A stretch of 56,195 nucleotides of DNA from Pseudoalteromonas atlantica (GCA_007988745.1 BJUT01000024.1:1-56195), one strand, 5' to 3'; positions 44,239 to 52,589 are shown, counted from the first letter of the stretch. Translations and numbers: made by a program. Notes: generated from the sequence alone by a model not told the origin.

Positions 44239-45048
44239 ATGAGAACTGCTTTTTATATATCAGACGGCACAGCTATTACCTCCGAAGTGTTTGGTCACGC
44301 GACTTTGTCGTTATTTCCGGTTGAATTTAATCATAAAACTATTCCTTTTGTAGAAACAGAAGAAAAAGCAAATGAAATTAAAGCGTTAATAAACGCAACT
44401 GCTGCAAAAGAAGGTGAGAAGCCATTTGTATTCTTTACCTTCGTAAATCACAACTTAAGTGAAATTATTAAATCGGCCGATGCAATCGCGTATGATTTTT
44501 TGTCTACTTACAGTGAAAAAATAGAAAAAGAGCTTAATGTTGCGCCAGTGCCAAAAATGCATCGTACCCACTCTATTCATGAAAAAAGTTATGACTTTAG
44601 AATAGATGCGGTTAACTATGCCCTTATGAATGATGATGGCGGAAATATTAAAAACTTTTCTGAAGCCGATATTATTTTAGTAGGTGTTAGCAGAAGCGGT
44701 AAAACACCAACAAGCTTGTACTTAGCCCTACAGTACGGCATTAAGGCTGCAAATTACCCGATAACTGAAGACGACTTAGAGAGTGAGGGACTACCTAAAT
44801 GTTTACTCCCTTACAAACATAAGTTATTTGGGTTAACTATTGACCCTGAGCGTTTGGCTGCAATTAGACACCGCCGTATGGCAAATTCTAAATACGCATC
44901 AATAAGACAATGCCGAATTGAAGTGCGTGAAGTTGAAATGCTTTATAAGCGACATAAAATTGCATACTTTAATTCTACCCATCATTCTGTAGAGGAAATA
45001 TCTGCAAAAATCTTAATAGACAGTAACCTCGAGCGACGTAAGTACTAA
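44239..45048 (+). CDS. ppsR: Pyruvate, water dikinase regulatory protein PpsR
   Basis: PpsR is a bifunctional kinase/phosphorylase that turns PpsA off by ADP-dependent phosphorylation near its active His and on by Pi-dependent dephosphorylation. The 269 residues show the DUF299 pattern: FYISDGTAITSEVFGHATLS at the N-terminus, MHRTHSIHEKSYDFRIDAVN (about 113-132), the P-loop GVSRSGKTPTSLYLA (about 150-164), PITEDDLESEGLP, and the FGLTIDPERLAAIRHRRM block (about 193-210). It is divergent from ppsA with a 154-base shared promoter region, the same arrangement as in many Gammaproteobacteria. Confidence 0.95.
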   Translation: MRTAFYISDGTAITSEVFGHATLSLFPVEFNHKTIPFVETEEKANEIKALINATAAKEGEKPFVFFTFVNHNLSEIIKSADAIAYDFLSTYSEKIEKELNVAPVPKMHRTHSIHEKSYDFRIDAVNYALMNDDGGNIKNFSEADIILVGVSRSGKTPTSLYLALQYGIKAANYPITEDDLESEGLPKCLLPYKHKLFGLTIDPERLAAIRHRRMANSKYASIRQCRIEVREVEMLYKRHKIAYFNSTHHSVEEISAKILIDSNLERRKY

Positions 45049-45074
45049 CCAACTAATTTACTGTTTTGCTAAAA

Positions 45075-45095
45075 AAAGCCGCATAATGCGGCTTT
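45075..45095. terminator. Terminator between ppsR and DAHP synthase genes
   Basis: AAAGCCGC (45075-45082) pairs with GCGGCTTT (45088-45095) around a 5-base loop. A T-rich tract follows on the plus strand and an A-run precedes on the other side, so it can serve both convergent genes. Confidence 0.85.
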
Positions 45096-45108
45096 AGTTT
45101 TTTATTTA

Positions 45109-46458
45109 TTACTTACGAGAGTCTTTTAATAAGTCAGCTACTAAAAAGCCTACCTCTAATACTTGGTCTGCATTTAGACGCGGGTCACATTGTGTTTTGT
45201 AACGTTGCGCTAGGTCATCGTCAGATAAACCGTATGCACCACCGGTACACTCTGTAACGTGCTGGCCAGTCATTTCTAAGTGGATACCACCTGCGTATGA
45301 ACCTTCAGCTTTGTGTACACCAAAAAACTGGCTAATTTCGCGCATGATATTATCGAAGCTACGCGTTTTATAGCCTGATGTCGCTTTTTCAGTGTTACCG
45401 TGCATTGGATCCGAGCTCCAAATAACTTTACGGCCTTCTTGCTGAACACGTCTTACAAGTGCTGGAAGTTTTTCTGGCAGTACGTCGGCACCCATACGTG
45501 TAATTAGCGTTAAACGACCCGGAATGTTATCTGGGTTTACTGCATCAATTAAACGAATTAGGTCATCTGGGTCCATTCCTGGACCAACTTTAACACCAAT
45601 AGGGTTTTTAATACCTTTGAAAAACTCAATGTGTGCATGGTCTAATTGGCGTGTACGCTCACCAATCCACACAAAGTGCGCAGAACAGTCGTACCAGTCA
45701 CCAGATAGGTGATCGCGACGAGTTAGTGCTTCTTCATAGCCTAGCAATAACGCTTCGTGAGACGTGTATAAGTCGGTTTCTTTAAGGCTTGGCGCAATAG
45801 TAGAATTAATGCCACATACTTCCATAAATTCAAGTGCGTCTTGAATTTTGTCAGCAAGCTGTTGGAATCGCTCTTTTTGCGGATTAGCGGCTACAAAGCC
45901 CATGTTCCAGCGATTCACTTGGTGTAAATCTGCTAAGCCACCTTGTGCAAATGCACGAAGTAAGTTTAATGTAGCAGCACTGTTGTGGTATGCCTTCATT
46001 AAACGTTGTGGATCGGGAATACGTGCTTCTTCTGTAAACTCAAAGCTATTTACAATATCACCACGGTAAGATGGTAAAGATACACCGTCAATAGTTTCTA
46101 AATCTGCAGAGCGTGGTTTAGCGTATTGACCTGCCATACGTGCAATTTTAACAACTGGGCATTTACCGCCGTATGTTAAAACAACAGCCATTTGTAAAAT
46201 GGTTTTAAATGTATCGCGAATATTAGCGGCATTAAAGTCGCTAAATGATTCGGCACAGTCGCCACCTTGAAGTAAAAATGCACGACCTTCACATACATCT
46301 TCTAATTGTTTAAAGAGGCTTCTTGTTTCTTCTGCGAAAACAAGTGGCGGAGCACTCTTTAACTGGCTTTCTACTGTTTTCAGTTCTTCTTGATCTGGGT
46401 ACTGTGGCTGCTGCAGTATTGGCAGTTCTCTCCAGCTATTTGGGTTCCACGATTGCAT
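45109..46458 (-). CDS. Class II 3-deoxy-7-phosphoheptulonate synthase (DAHP synthase)
   Basis: This enzyme joins phosphoenolpyruvate and erythrose 4-phosphate in the first step of the shikimate pathway. The 449 residues follow the class II (plant and AroA_II) pattern: [19 protein letters not shown] at the N-terminus, [15 protein letters not shown] (about 62-76, with metal-binding Cys), [54 protein letters not shown] (about 281-300), [20 protein letters not shown] (about 345-364) and [26 protein letters not shown] precedes the ATG. It is not homologous in sequence to AroF/G/H. Its place beside ppsA-ppsR, which make its substrate, mirrors the ppsA-ppsR-aroH neighbourhood of E. coli. Confidence 0.95.
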   Translation of the reverse strand: MQSWNPNSWRELPILQQPQYPDQEELKTVESQLKSAPPLVFAEETRSLFKQLEDVCEGRAFLLQGGDCAESFSDFNAANIRDTFKTILQMAVVLTYGGKCPVVKIARMAGQYAKPRSADLETIDGVSLPSYRGDIVNSFEFTEEARIPDPQRLMKAYHNSAATLNLLRAFAQGGLADLHQVNRWNMGFVAANPQKERFQQLADKIQDALEFMEVCGINSTIAPSLKETDLYTSHEALLLGYEEALTRRDHLSGDWYDCSAHFVWIGERTRQLDHAHIEFFKGIKNPIGVKVGPGMDPDDLIRLIDAVNPDNIPGRLTLITRMGADVLPEKLPALVRRVQQEGRKVIWSSDPMHGNTEKATSGYKTRSFDNIMREISQFFGVHKAEGSYAGGIHLEMTGQHVTECTGGAYGLSDDDLAQRYKTQCDPRLNADQVLEVGFLVADLLKDSRK

Positions 46459-46732
46459 GTTCTTTCCTCATTCCTACTTTACCTGATATAAAGAAATTAA
46501 CGTATGCATGGCCCTAAGTTCAAGGACTATATTCACTATTTACCAACTAATTTGTTATGAGTTAAATATATATAAGGTTATTTATGATTTTAAGGCTGCT
46601 CAGGCTTAGTTTTAAGCGTGTTTTAATTTTACTATTTTTATTTAAATACAATAAGTTGAATATATGAAGGCGTTTTTTTAACCATCCCAAACCAAATTGA
46701 ATTCAAAGCCTTAAAGTTAACAGTTTCACTAG

Positions 46733-46770
46733 GAACACATCATACTTAAAGTCGGTTAAATGTAATCTTA
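46733..46770 (-). repeat. 38-base direct repeat, copy 1, with Ter-like motif
   Basis: On the minus strand AGTATGATGTGTTC occupies 46746-46733. On the plus strand, 10 bases further right, lies TTAAATGTAATCTTA (46756-46770). The same two blocks at the same spacing recur at 47310-47347. The Ter-like motif faces right: a fork travelling leftward meets its G6-like end first. Confidence 0.65.
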
Positions 46771-47309
46771 ACTTTACAGTGGTAATTTAATTAAATCAAC
46801 CAAGTGACTAGAATTTATCTTGAGTGTGTGCTAAGTGATTCAGGGTTATGTAAAGCTATAATAATAAGTCCACTTTATTCTGTACAACTGTGATCAGGTT
46901 GTTAGACGATGCCAGTACTCTAATTAGGGCTACTAAAAACAGTCTGTATGAACGACTACTTTAAATATTAAGTTGTATAGAGTTCATTTTCACGGAGCAG
47001 CCTTCCCCCTTACAGGAGCCTAGCGCTGTATTACAAGTATCACTTATAAGTAATTATACAATGAGTGCCCAACACTATCTAAAGTGTCGAACCAAAAAAT
47101 TGATTGCTGGCCTTAAACTAAAGGCTCAATAACTATTTTACACAGAGCGATAATATATAAAAGTATACATCGCCCTAGCATTTACCTGCGTTACAACAAA
47201 TTTTTAAATAAACATAAGTGTATTGATCACGCCTGGGTTCGTTAGTTCTTTCTGTTATATGCAAATATTCACGCACCAAATCTCACAAGCATAAGCAAAC
47301 AACGTAAAA

Positions 47310-47347
47310 GAACACATCGTACTAAATTTCAATTAAATGTAATCTTA
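47310..47347 (-). repeat. 38-base direct repeat, copy 2, with Ter-like motif
   Basis: AGTACGATGTGTTC occupies 47323-47310 on the minus strand, followed 10 bases later on the plus strand by TTAAATGTAATCTTA (47333-47347). It has the same orientation as copy 1, 577 bases away. By E. coli Tus-Ter polarity this copy would stop forks travelling leftward. Confidence 0.65.
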
Positions 47348-47410
47348 GCATTAGTGAAATAAATAAACTTTAAAAAGACAAAGCAAAGGGTTAAACTTAA
47401 TAATTACATA

Positions 47411-47424
47411 AGTAAGATGTGTTC
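47411..47424 (+). promoter_or_regulatory. Ter-like motif, copy 3, in the tus leader
   Basis: AGTAAGATGTGTTC lies 11 bases before the ATG of tus, opposite in orientation to copies 1 and 2. In E. coli, TerB overlaps the tus promoter and Tus represses itself there; this copy is placed to do the same. By polarity it would stop forks travelling rightward. Confidence 0.65.
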
Positions 47425-47435
47425 TCAGGGTGGTT

Positions 47436-48311
47436 ATGGTTTCTAAAGTACAAATAAGAAGTCAGTTTGATTTAATGAATGAATTAACATCGTTATTGAT
47501 TGATGAATTACGTATCTGTGAATATTCAAAGGCTGAGTATTATCAGCTACCAGATATAAATAGTGTTGATGAAAATATTATTCCCGAGTCAATTCCTGTA
47601 AAAAAATTAACCGGCGAAATTGCTCATAGGGCAATTTTAAATTCGTTTACTGATATTTATAAAAAAGAAAGTTTAAGTAGTAGAGTACTCAAGCGTCATC
47701 CTGGGCTTTTGGTTCTAAAAAATGCAGATGTCGCAGCATTAACTAGCCGAATACAACAAGTTAATAAAGCTAAGGCTGCTTTTAAGGAGTGTGTTTTGGC
47801 TATCGATAATAACGATGCTCGATTTGAAGCTGTTCATAACGCGGTTCCAAATTTAATCACTCTTGCAGCCTATCGAAAAATTCATTTTCAAAGTGAGTCC
47901 CCTTTTTCAGTGAGATTTACTTGGATGCATAAGCATGCAACTAAAACTCTAACTAAAAAAATGGCACTTGAAATGCTCGATAAATCTGCTGGTTATAGAA
48001 ATCCAAGAATGATCGACCAACAAAAATGGCAGTCCCTTGTTGCACAAGAGCAAATGCGAGTAGCTAGTTTAGGTGAAAAAGAAAAGTTAAGAATTCGCCG
48101 CCCTACCCGAGTAAGCCCCCAAGTTAATGTTAGGTATACCGCAGAAAATAGGTATCACGTAAGTGCTGCATTGCCGTTTATTTTAATTAACCCACAGCCC
48201 GATGTTAAGTTAGGTACTTTGCCAGATTATCAAAAACCAGAGTCTCACCCGAGAAAAAAAGAGTATGACTTTTTAGTGGATAGGCTTTACTTAGAACAAG
48301 TAGATAATTAA
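47436..48311 (+). CDS. tus: DNA replication terminus site-binding protein Tus
   Basis: Tus binds Ter sites and stops the replicative helicase coming from one side only. The 291-residue product aligns by eye with E. coli Tus (309) through most of its length: KRHPGLLVLKNADVAALTSR (E. coli [20 protein letters not shown]), IQQVNKAKAAFK, RFEAVHNAVPNLITLAAYRK (E. coli FEWVHRHLPGLITLNAYRT), VRFTWMHKHATKTLTKKMAL (E. coli [20 protein letters not shown]), KLRIRRPTRVSPQVNVRY (E. coli KLKIKRPVKVQPIARVWY), and the C-terminal FLVDRLYLEQVDN. The basic interdomain strands that grip Ter DNA are thus present. I use ATG 47436, with AGGG five bases upstream; GTG 47430 is an alternative. Its place about 2 kb from the origin is unusual: E. 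coli tus lies opposite oriC. Confidence 0.9.
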   Translation: MVSKVQIRSQFDLMNELTSLLIDELRICEYSKAEYYQLPDINSVDENIIPESIPVKKLTGEIAHRAILNSFTDIYKKESLSSRVLKRHPGLLVLKNADVAALTSRIQQVNKAKAAFKECVLAIDNNDARFEAVHNAVPNLITLAAYRKIHFQSESPFSVRFTWMHKHATKTLTKKMALEMLDKSAGYRNPRMIDQQKWQSLVAQEQMRVASLGEKEKLRIRRPTRVSPQVNVRYTAENRYHVSAALPFILINPQPDVKLGTLPDYQKPESHPRKKEYDFLVDRLYLEQVDN

Positions 48312-48318
48312 TTATGTT

Positions 48319-48345
48319 AAAAAGGCCACACTGTGTGGCCTTTTT
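48319..48345. terminator. Bidirectional terminator between tus and rep
   Basis: AAAAAGGCCACA (48319-48330) pairs perfectly with TGTGGCCTTTTT (48334-48345) around CTG, with A-run and T-run on the two sides, between two convergent genes. Confidence 0.92.
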
Positions 48346-48373
48346 GGTAAGTAGTCTATTATTTTAACCGTTG

Positions 48374-49603
48374 TTATTTTTCGACTATTTCTTCTATTTT
48401 ATCTTCATCAATTAAAACTGCGTTTTCGACAATTCGTTTACCACCTTGAATCTCAATACGCTTATTGTGCTTATTGAGCGTGAGTATCTCATCACAAAAC
48501 TGATCAGAAGGATGCATTTCATAGGTGTAATCAATAATATTACCGGTTTTATCATCTTTTACATTAGTAATGCTGTATTCTGAAATAGCCCCTTTCTCAA
48601 TCAAGTCTTTCATTGTTGTGGTCATATCACGGCGTAATGCTTTTAATTTGTTTTCTGTGATATCGTCGGTTGAATAAATAGAGCCGTATTTTTCCATAAT
48701 AGATAGCAATCTAAAATGATACGTTTTACCAGGCGCGGCATAACGCCAAAGGTGGTATAAACGCAGCATCATCCAACGCGATAAACCACGTTTTAACTCT
48801 TGCGCACTGTTAAAGTAATATCCTTTGTATTCAAGGTTATCAATCATGTTATGAACAAATGCATTTAAACATGCAACACATTTAACGTTGCCGCCTTGGC
48901 CTTTTTTACCACTAAAGTGAAGAGATGATAAAAAGTTCATGTTTGACTCATAAAAAGAGTCATCAATATCTGTATTTTTAGTATCAGTAGCCGAGTATTT
49001 AAATGAAAGTTTAGAACCTTGAAGTGCTTCTAATGATTCTTTAATTTGTGGGTATGGCATTGATTGGCCAACCGCTTTAAGTTCTTGGGCTAATTCGTTC
49101 ATCGAAAAAACCACGGCATATTGAATACCGGACTTAAAATTGATTTTTACGATTTTACCTTTCGATGCAAGGCGAATTAACGCGCGCTCAACTTTTTCTT
49201 CTCTATCCGATGGCCACACTAAATATTCTACGTCTTCGCCATCTTTACGCGTGCTTACAACGGCCGGTGTAATTTTTATTTCGCCGTCATATAAAATACC
49301 ATCTACTTTTTCGGATATTTTACGCGTAATAATTGTTTTTTTAGGTGCTTCTTCCAATGGCAATTTTTTATGCCCAGAACGTACAAAACGCCCCCATAAA
49401 TCATAGTGGTTAAACGTGTTTGAATAAGCACGTAACCCATGAGCGGCATTTTCGATAGAAATTCGCACATCTTTGTTATCTGTAAATAGTGCTAAACTTT
49501 CGTTATCTATTGCACTTTCCACCCCGTGTATTTGGCCCCTAAGTGTATCGGGCAAGTTATCTACCGAGATGTTGACCTTTCGGCTCATTGTTCTGATTTC
49601 CAT
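48374..49603 (-). CDS. Replication initiator protein (plasmid/chromid Rep)
   Basis: The 409-residue product has the layout of iteron-binding plasmid initiators with two winged-helix domains. The first spans about 130-240 (EKVERALIRLASKGKIVKIN, then MPYPQIKESLEALQGSKLSF). The second spans about 270-350 (LSRWMMLRLYHLWRYAAPGK, followed by FRLLSIMEKYGSIYSTDD). This is the pattern of the Rep_3-like initiators. The N-terminal 120 residues contain a segment (FNHYDLWGRFVRSGHKKLP) conserved in Pseudoalteromonas chromid Rep proteins as far as I recall. It is transcribed away from the iteron-rich gap that separates it from parA, so it can control its own promoter by binding iterons. The ATG at 49601-49603 has a poor ribosome-binding site; an ATG at 49586-49588 with GGAAA upstream is an alternative start. 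Confidence 0.82.
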   Translation of the reverse strand: MEIRTMSRKVNISVDNLPDTLRGQIHGVESAIDNESLALFTDNKDVRISIENAAHGLRAYSNTFNHYDLWGRFVRSGHKKLPLEEAPKKTIITRKISEKVDGILYDGEIKITPAVVSTRKDGEDVEYLVWPSDREEKVERALIRLASKGKIVKINFKSGIQYAVVFSMNELAQELKAVGQSMPYPQIKESLEALQGSKLSFKYSATDTKNTDIDDSFYESNMNFLSSLHFSGKKGQGGNVKCVACLNAFVHNMIDNLEYKGYYFNSAQELKRGLSRWMMLRLYHLWRYAAPGKTYHFRLLSIMEKYGSIYSTDDITENKLKALRRDMTTTMKDLIEKGAISEYSITNVKDDKTGNIIDYTYEMHPSDQFCDEILTLNKHNKRIEIQGGKRIVENAVLIDEDKIEEIVEK

Positions 49604-49864
49604 TTTTTATTGCGACAGCTAATAACAACACATTAAGCAACAAAAGTTAAATGTTTAAGTTAGTATAAAACTGATCCGAGTATAAATAAACGTAACGGAT
49701 CATTATTATACTAAGTAGTGAGTGATAAGCTTAATTTCAGATCACTATTTTACTAAGATAAGCTTCTCAAGCTAAATTTTTACTAACTCAATTTATTTTT
49801 TGTCCATTAAAAGCGCTATTTTTAAACTTTTTACACGACAAACGTTAGTAAAATAAATACCTGC

Positions 49865-49873
49865 TGTGGATAA
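49865..49873 (-). promoter_or_regulatory. DnaA box in the origin
   Basis: TGTGGATAA is the exact complement of the consensus DnaA box TTATCCACA. Its position inside the iteron-rich gap suggests that host DnaA helps open the origin together with Rep. Confidence 0.75.
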
Positions 49874-49891
49874 CAGCACTTCGAGTTAGCA

Positions 49892-49926
49892 TAGATCTGA
49901 TCTGTACTTACTACAGATCAGATCTA
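49892..49926. repeat. GATC-rich perfect palindrome in the origin
   Basis: TAGATCTGATCTGTA (49892-49906) and its complement (49912-49926) flank a 5-base centre. The repeat contains four GATC sites. It could be an initiator-dimer operator for rep, or a site for SeqA-like control. Confidence 0.75.
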
Positions 49927-50362
49927 TACCAATTAAACGCCCTGTTCTTCGTAAGCTTAAGTGTATAACTTTATAATTTACTTAGTAAAAAACTGATCTC
50001 ACACAGCCATTTTGTACATAACTTATTGAGTAAGTTGTGCATAACTCTAATAATTAAATAAGGCTTAGTAAAAAGCTGATCTGCATGTAGATTAAGATCT
50101 GATCTTAACCAAGTATAAAGGTGATCTGCTTTTTTTAACATTATTTATAAATATCATATAGTTATATAGCTATTATACACCCTTAACCTTTATTACCTTA
50201 TATATTTAACCACCTTTAAACTTCTTTATTTATACTAAGCAATCTTAAAGGTGTAAAAATATTTTTAAATGTCTTGTTATTAAAACGCATGTCGCCTTAA
50301 ATAGTTGTTTACAGCTATTTGAATGGACATTATACTAACTGCCTAACTTTGAGGAAGAAAGT

Positions 50363-51601
50363 ATGTCTATCAATAATAACGCGCTAAGTACTTACCGGCT
50401 TTTAAAAGCAACAGCCGAAGTTGCTGAAAAATCTTTAAAAGGACGCATACAACACTATCGCGCTCATCTTAAATCAGAAGAAAAAGAATTAAGAACTTAC
50501 ACCCAAAAAGCAGCAGCAGATTTATTAGGGTGTAATAATCGTACCTTAAAACGTCGTCATGACAATGGTGACTTTGATGATTTAAATATTAAGCGTGGTG
50601 CAAATGGGCACTATGCGTACACGTTAGTTAATATTTTTGCGATGGCCGATATCATGGATATTCAGCCAGATCACCGCACTGCTAACGATAAACTCCAAGT
50701 TATTGTTATTAATTCACTTAAAGGTGGCTGTGGTAAAACAACCAGTATGGTTAATATTGCTGCTGCGTTGGCGACGACTAATATCAAACGTTATCGTATC
50801 GGTATTATTGATTTAGATCCTCAAGGTTCGTCTTCTAGCTTTTTCCCTTCTAACGATCACGACCCTGTTACGGTAGGCGACTTAATGCGTGATTGTATTG
50901 ATTTAGACGAAGGCGAAACCTGGCCAGAGTTTGTTTCTAGTGCTTTTGTGACTACGCATATTCCAAATATTCGTGTTTTACCCTCAGGTATGGATGACTT
51001 TTACTTTGAACACGAGACCGCAACACTTTTAAAAGACACCTCTAATTACGAACAAACACGTCATTATCACAAGCTTTTAGAAAAGGTTATTGAGCCGGTT
51101 AAAGACGAATTTGATATTATTTTAATCGACACAGCTCCTACACTTAACTTTATGTTTTATAATGCTTTAATGGCCTCTACGGCGATGCTTATCCCGGTTC
51201 ATCCAGAAGCTGTAGATTTTGATGCTAACAATAAATATCTAAAGCGTTTAGGTGAGATTTACCACACAGTAGCGGCACTTGGTCATGAAGGTTGGGACTT
51301 TATGCAGTTTTTAGTGACCAATTACGTTAAGGGTAATCATTCACAGCGCGATATTGTTAAAGATGTACGTAGTGCGTTTGGCCGCCAAGTAATGAGCTAC
51401 CCAATTAATCACAGCTCGGCAATTACGGCTAGTTCATCGTCTTTTAATACCATATTTGATCAAAAAGCATCGGATAGTTTAGCAAGTCGCGAGTCTTTAT
51501 TACGCGCGCAAGAAAATATTAAAGATGTTGTGGACGAATTAGAAATGCTTATTCGTTCTAATTGGGAGTCAACCCAATCATCACTTAACAACACTAAGTA
51601 A
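50363..51601 (+). CDS. parA: Partition ATPase ParA (type Ia)
   Basis: The 412-residue product has the two-part layout of type Ia ParA (P1 ParA, F SopA). An N-terminal helix-turn-helix lies at TQKAAADLLGCNNRTLKRRH (about 47-66), used for autorepression. The Walker-type ATPase has the deviant P-loop SLKGGCGKTTSMVNIAAAL (about 117-135), switch I IIDLDPQGSSSSFFP (about 149-163) and Walker B DIILIDTAPTLNFMFYNAL (about 252-270). ParA positions replicon copies along the nucleoid together with ParB bound to parS. It starts downstream of the iteron-rich origin and is followed after 15 bases by parB. Its length fits type Ia (about 400). Confidence 0.94.
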   Translation: MSINNNALSTYRLLKATAEVAEKSLKGRIQHYRAHLKSEEKELRTYTQKAAADLLGCNNRTLKRRHDNGDFDDLNIKRGANGHYAYTLVNIFAMADIMDIQPDHRTANDKLQVIVINSLKGGCGKTTSMVNIAAALATTNIKRYRIGIIDLDPQGSSSSFFPSNDHDPVTVGDLMRDCIDLDEGETWPEFVSSAFVTTHIPNIRVLPSGMDDFYFEHETATLLKDTSNYEQTRHYHKLLEKVIEPVKDEFDIILIDTAPTLNFMFYNALMASTAMLIPVHPEAVDFDANNKYLKRLGEIYHTVAALGHEGWDFMQFLVTNYVKGNHSQRDIVKDVRSAFGRQVMSYPINHSSAITASSSSFNTIFDQKASDSLASRESLLRAQENIKDVVDELEMLIRSNWESTQSSLNNTK

Positions 51602-51616
51602 GGATGTTACATAAAA

Positions 51617-52579
51617 ATGGCTACAAAACGTAAAAACGACACCCGCTTAGATCCATTTGCAACTGCCGTAGGCAATAGCAGCCTTGATGCATTACTTGAG
51701 CAAGCAAGCGCTGGTGATGTAATAAGAATGCCTGCGCCAAGCGACCCTACACGCGAAATAACCTTAGTGTGTAAAGTTATTGCTCATGCAGATATTGAAT
51801 CTAGCACCACGGTTTACGGTAAAAACCGCCGTGTACAAGCGCTATTAAACGAAAAGTCGGTTTCTGATATTTTACCTGCAATCAGTGAAGATGGACGTAA
51901 TCAACACCCTGCTTTACTTTGGGATCAGGGAAATACTAACTTAGTACTTGCCGGTTCACGTCGTCGAAAGGCATGTATTTTAGGTAATGCCGATTATTTA
52001 GTTTTAAGCTCTCCTGATTTTACCGAGCAAGACGCTAAAATTTTAGCTGTATCTTCAGATCAGTACATAGCTCCAAGCCTTTGGGAGCTAGGGCAAGCTT
52101 ATCAACAAACTAAAAACGATCTTATTGAGCAAGGTAAAAAAGGCTCTTATCGCGAAATTGCCGCTATTGAAGGTGTATCGCACACCGCAATTGCAGATGC
52201 CATTAAAGCGTACGAGCAAATACCCGCTGATGTAATTTCACTTTACCCCACGGCTAATCACGTAGGCAGAGAAGTCGCTAAAAAGCTTGTTAGTGCAAAG
52301 GAGCGCGACGAGCAGGCGTTTAATGCCCTAGTTAGCGAATTACATACAGACGATGAGATTAACGCCATTACAAGCGACGACAAGCGCGCAATGGTAATTA
52401 CTAAACGTTTAACTACCGAGCCTAGCGCGGTTGCTAAACGTGAAGCTGTATTTGAAAACAACTTTATAAACGTACAACGCAATTTAAAAAGTGGTGACGT
52501 ATCTATTAAAATAGATAATAAAGTGTTGACTGACAAACGCTTAGAACAACTTACTAAGCTGTTAAGCGCGTTTAATTAG
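51617..52579 (+). CDS. parB: Partition protein ParB
   Basis: The 320-residue product is a ParB/SopB-type centromere-binding protein. The ParB/Srx N-terminal domain carries a box close to GxRR (LVLAGSRRRKACILG, about 111-125) that forms the CTP-binding and spreading pocket in this family. The helix-turn-helix that contacts parS is YREIAAIEGVSHTAIADAIK (about 177-196). The C-terminal 60 residues (VFENNFINVQRNLKSGDVSI onward) form the dimer domain. AAGGATG precedes the ATG at the usual distance. The gene is the second of the parAB operon and is followed by the second cluster of iterons. No obvious parS palindrome separate from the iterons was seen. Confidence 0.93.
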   Translation: MATKRKNDTRLDPFATAVGNSSLDALLEQASAGDVIRMPAPSDPTREITLVCKVIAHADIESSTTVYGKNRRVQALLNEKSVSDILPAISEDGRNQHPALLWDQGNTNLVLAGSRRRKACILGNADYLVLSSPDFTEQDAKILAVSSDQYIAPSLWELGQAYQQTKNDLIEQGKKGSYREIAAIEGVSHTAIADAIKAYEQIPADVISLYPTANHVGREVAKKLVSAKERDEQAFNALVSELHTDDEINAITSDDKRAMVITKRLTTEPSAVAKREAVFENNFINVQRNLKSGDVSIKIDNKVLTDKRLEQLTKLLSAFN

Positions 52580-52589
52580 CCCCTTATTA

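Larger units (their letters stand above)
46459..47435. other. Non-coding region upstream of tus with Ter-like motifs and a 38-base repeat
   Basis: This 977-base stretch has no convincing gene on either strand. It holds three copies of AGTAnGATGTGTTC (listed separately), two of them inside a 38-base direct repeat. A GC-richer patch at about 46990-47035 (GGAGCAGCC, then TTCCCCCTTACAGGAGCC) stands out from the AT-rich surroundings, but I cannot assign it. The region is probably the replication terminus of the chromid plus the tus promoter. Confidence 0.6.
49659..50127. repeat. Iteron cluster 1 (rep-parA gap)
   Basis: A 19-base unit near CTTAGTAAAAAACTGATCT recurs. Plus-strand copies start at 49659, 49981, 50064 and 50109; minus-strand copies occupy 49697-49715 and 49739-49757. 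Partial units (GTTAGTAAAA without the GATC half) lie at 49777-49787 (minus) and 49844-49854 (plus). Nearly every full copy ends in TGATC, so each carries a Dam methylation site. These are the likely binding sites of the Rep protein. Confidence 0.85.
49604..50362. other. Predicted origin of replication of the chromid
   Basis: This 759-base gap between divergent rep and parA holds an array of GATC-containing iterons, a perfect DnaA box TGTGGATAA (49865-49873), two near-matches TGTACATAA (50013-50021) and TGTGCATAA (50036-50044), a GATC-rich palindrome, and a very AT-rich stretch at about 50140-50260 suited to duplex opening. Together with the adjoining initiator, parA and parB genes these are the parts expected of a plasmid-type origin. 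Confidence 0.85.

Noticed and set aside
46990..47035. GC-richer patch upstream of tus considered as a small RNA or tRNA remnant
   Set aside because: No cloverleaf, promoter-terminator pair or clear stem could be traced by eye.
47187..47202. Sequence close to the E. coli Ter core (GTTGTAAC on the minus strand) upstream of tus
   Set aside because: It matches the central core but lacks the G6 equivalent and the AGNA start, and occurs once. The AGTAnGATGTGTTC motif with three copies is the better candidate; I keep this only as a note.
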